17,766 bases of DNA from an uncultured Oxalobacteraceae bacterium (GTDB lineage Bacteria > Pseudomonadota > Gammaproteobacteria > Burkholderiales > Burkholderiaceae), in NCBI GenBank assembly GCA_946478765.1, contig CAMLDH010000041.1, positions 1 to 17,766 of the forward strand. The letters are read 5' to 3'. Position numbers and translations under genes: made by a program. How positions within the stretch are numbered: the stretch's first letter is position 1; every line of letters begins with the position of its first letter. Below the pieces are notes generated by a model. The model made no database searches. It was not told the origin of the DNA and saw only the letters and a program-made list of their open reading frames with translations. Below, piece after piece: positions 16,173-17,766 of the stretch.

Positions 16173-16724
16173 TTAGCAGGTGCTCTTTTCCACATCGGGA
16201 TTACATACCCGCGGACGTCCCAAAAAATTGACCATGATTTTTCGCACCTGTTCATCCATGGTAAATGACACATGCCCGGATTGGGGAGTTTGACTGCTTG
16301 CATTGGTTCGGGTGCGCCCGGTGCCGTTATAAGCGAGATATTTTACTTGTGAATCGGTAAATGCGGAGGTAATCGCCATGCCGGCTGGCGTCGGTCCGTG
16401 CGAAAAAATAATCTGTTCGCCCGCATCCGCCTTTTGGTTGTTGTTGTCATCGATAAAAACGATCCAGCCCTTGTTCCAATCAGATGCCTCTGCGGGAACC
16501 AGATCGACGCGCGTCCCGCGTTGTATAGCTTCCGAGCGTGTCAAATTAATCGCCGCAAAGAAATCGTTTACCGTTGCCGTCATTTTTTGATGTTGCATCA
16601 GGGATCGAAAACTTGGCACGCCAATAGCCAGCAAGATCGCCGCAATCGACATCACGACCATGAGTTCAATCAACGAGAAACCCCGATTATGCCTCTCATT
16701 CCCCACACGAAGATGGCGCATCAT
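16173..16724 (-). CDS. Minor type IV pilin, GspH/FimT family
   Basis: The protein has a class III leader ending in HNRG, followed by FSLIELMVVMSIAAILLAIG. This gives the prepilin peptidase site (after Gly), Glu5 of the mature chain and the hydrophobic N-terminal helix. PSFRSLMQHQKMTATVNDFF followed by INLTRSEAIQRGTRV is the FimT/GspH signature, and the C-terminus has a Cys pair (RVCNPDVEKSTC). Minor pilins of this type start or prime type IV pilus assembly. I choose the ATG at 16724, which gives 183 residues and starts just after the pilE stop; a GTG at 16751 would overlap pilE by 26 bp. It is part of the pilY1-pilE-fimT run. Confidence 0.86.
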   Translation of the reverse strand: MMRHLRVGNERHNRGFSLIELMVVMSIAAILLAIGVPSFRSLMQHQKMTATVNDFFAAINLTRSEAIQRGTRVDLVPAEASDWNKGWIVFIDDNNNQKADAGEQIIFSHGPTPAGMAITSAFTDSQVKYLAYNGTGRTRTNASSQTPQSGHVSFTMDEQVRKIMVNFLGRPRVCNPDVEKSTC

Positions 16725-16725
16725 G

Positions 16726-17178
16726 TCATTGCCAGCAGTTGACGGCGTCACCGGACACGGTTTTTACCCCTGTGCTGGTGAGCATCAAATTGCCGCACGC
16801 GGAATCGGTATAAGCCTGGTTGACTTTGGCAGTGCCCGGTTTTGCGGTCAGCAGTACGCAATTCTGAATCACATCGTCCTTGCAAGCCGCCGCGCTGATT
16901 TCATAGGAACTGGCCGCTGCGTTGTCAGCGGAGAACCAGCGGAATTTGATTTCGTTCGGCTCCGTCGACGCAGAAGAAAACGCGATGTAAGTGGTGTTCT
17001 GCGAGTAATAGCGCTCTTCCTGCTGCATCAACTGCATCAATGCAGCGCGCCCTTCCGCCCGTTTGGCCTTGCGCACCGAGTCTTGATACGATGGATAGGC
17101 GATCGCTGCCAGTATCCCGACGATCACGACGACGACCATGACTTCGATCAGCGTGAATCCTTGCAGTTTATTTTTCAT
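16726..17178 (-). CDS. pilE: Type IV pilin PilE-like protein
   Basis: MKNKLQG followed by FTLIEVMVVVVIVGILAAIA is a textbook type IVa prepilin. It has a 7-residue basic leader, the cleavage Gly, a methylatable Phe, Glu5, and a hydrophobic helix used for pilus packing and membrane storage. PSYQDSVRKAKRAEGRAALM and the QQEERYY block match the PilE minor-pilin family that accompanies PilY1 in Burkholderiales. Four cysteines lie in the C-terminal half, giving two likely disulphides. Start options are 17178 or 17181 (ATGATG); longer versions reaching 17208 overlap pilY1 and would give an unlikely leader. It follows pilY1 by about 13 bp, and its stop nearly touches the next gene. Confidence 0.88.
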   Translation of the reverse strand: MKNKLQGFTLIEVMVVVVIVGILAAIAYPSYQDSVRKAKRAEGRAALMQLMQQEERYYSQNTTYIAFSSASTEPNEIKFRWFSADNAAASSYEISAAACKDDVIQNCVLLTAKPGTAKVNQAYTDSACGNLMLTSTGVKTVSGDAVNCWQ

Positions 17179-17191
17179 CATCCTGGACTTT

Positions 17192-17766
17192 CTATTTTTT
17201 CTTCGCATCGGCGCGCAACTCCAGCCAGTTCAGCACTTCACGCCAGCTGAAACGCCCGGCCGGCAGCGCTACCTCGCCGGCCCCTTTTTGTGCAGGCGCC
17301 GACATGCCTTTCACGCCGCCGGTGCCAAAATTGAAGACCGAATATTTTTTCTTCACCACGCGCTTGCCGATGGCATTGCGGTCACCGACCTCGACGCTTC
17401 CCGCCTCAAACAACACAGGCGAACTCAGCATGCCGACTTCGGACAGATATCCCGTCTGCGCACCTGCGATCGGCAGACCGCTCAGTACATCGAAGCTGTA
17501 AGTCCGTCCGCCACCGCCCTTACAGGGATCACTGCCCGGAATCAAACTGTTGAAAAACAAGCGTCCGTATACGACCAGGGGATTGGTGACACTGCGCTCG
17601 CCGGTCTTGTCCGAATCCGGAAAATCGACATACCACCCTTTCTTGTTTTCCGGCGCCGTGCCATACGTAAATTCAGTTCCCGCAACGGCAACGGCATTGC
17701 CGCTTACGGTCAAGGTACGCGCGGCAAGTTGACTGCGGCCCGTCACCTTGTCCGCATCGGTGGTCG
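17192..17766 (-). CDS. pilY1: PilY1-like pilus tip/assembly protein, C-terminal part (gene runs off the right edge)
   Basis: The frame is open from the window edge to the TAG at 17192. It reads like the C-terminal beta-propeller region of PilY1: KGWYVDFPDSDKTGERSVTN, PLVVYGRLFFNSLIPGSDPC, GGGGRTYSFDVLSGLP, then a basic tail (WLELRADAKKK). In PilY1 proteins this domain follows a von Willebrand-type N-terminal part not seen here, and the protein helps pilus extension, adhesion or surface sensing. Co-direction and tight spacing with the two pilin genes support the call. The 5' end of the gene lies outside the window. Confidence 0.85.
   Translation of the reverse strand, partial: TTDADKVTGRSQLAARTLTVSGNAVAVAGTEFTYGTAPENKKGWYVDFPDSDKTGERSVTNPLVVYGRLFFNSLIPGSDPCKGGGGRTYSFDVLSGLPIAGAQTGYLSEVGMLSSPVLFEAGSVEVGDRNAIGKRVVKKKYSVFNFGTGGVKGMSAPAQKGAGEVALPAGRFSWREVLNWLELRADAKKK

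Overview
The window comes from a betaproteobacterium, most likely Burkholderiales and close to the Oxalobacteraceae (Herminiimonas/Herbaspirillum type). This placement rests on protein resemblance, moderately high GC and the minor pilin genes followed by ribD, ribE, ribBA, ribH and nusB. It is not based on a database search. The sequence is mostly core chromosome read on the minus strand, with one accessory insertion and several decayed genes.

Left part (1-4830): a two-gene RND efflux operon on the minus strand (membrane fusion protein 3167-4309, then inner-membrane pump 57-3170, overlapping by 4 bp). Just behind its start is the headless 3' half of a MarR-type regulator pointing the other way (4352-4585). 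Next to that is the gene for the 4.5S signal recognition particle RNA (ffs, minus strand, about 4670-4767).

Middle (4843-9560): ubiD (ubiquinone pathway decarboxylase, minus) and a plus-strand membrane-anchored lytic transglycosylase diverge from a 500-bp intergenic region. That region holds an 8+8 dyad, a near-consensus sigma-70 promoter and a long leader rich in inverted repeats. A bidirectional terminator separates the transglycosylase from a class I aminotransferase, which follows nusB on the minus strand.

Right part (9090-17766): read on the minus strand the order is pilY1 (3' end only), pilE, fimT-like, ribD, ribE, accessory insertion, ribBA, ribH, nusB, aminotransferase. The rib genes supply riboflavin synthesis from the deaminase/reductase to lumazine and riboflavin synthases. 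The second half of RibBA lacks the GTP cyclohydrolase II zinc cysteines (RibBX type), so a separate GTP cyclohydrolase II is expected elsewhere. About 3 kb of foreign-looking DNA (11397-14378) separates ribE from ribBA. It carries one intact gene, a DUF3800 protein, a NERD/UvrD helicase pseudogene that has lost both ATPase motifs, and about 840 bp with no recognisable gene.

No complete new system is evident. The best candidates for something undescribed are the structured leader before the transglycosylase (6461-6836) and the DUF3800-bearing insertion that splits the riboflavin cluster.
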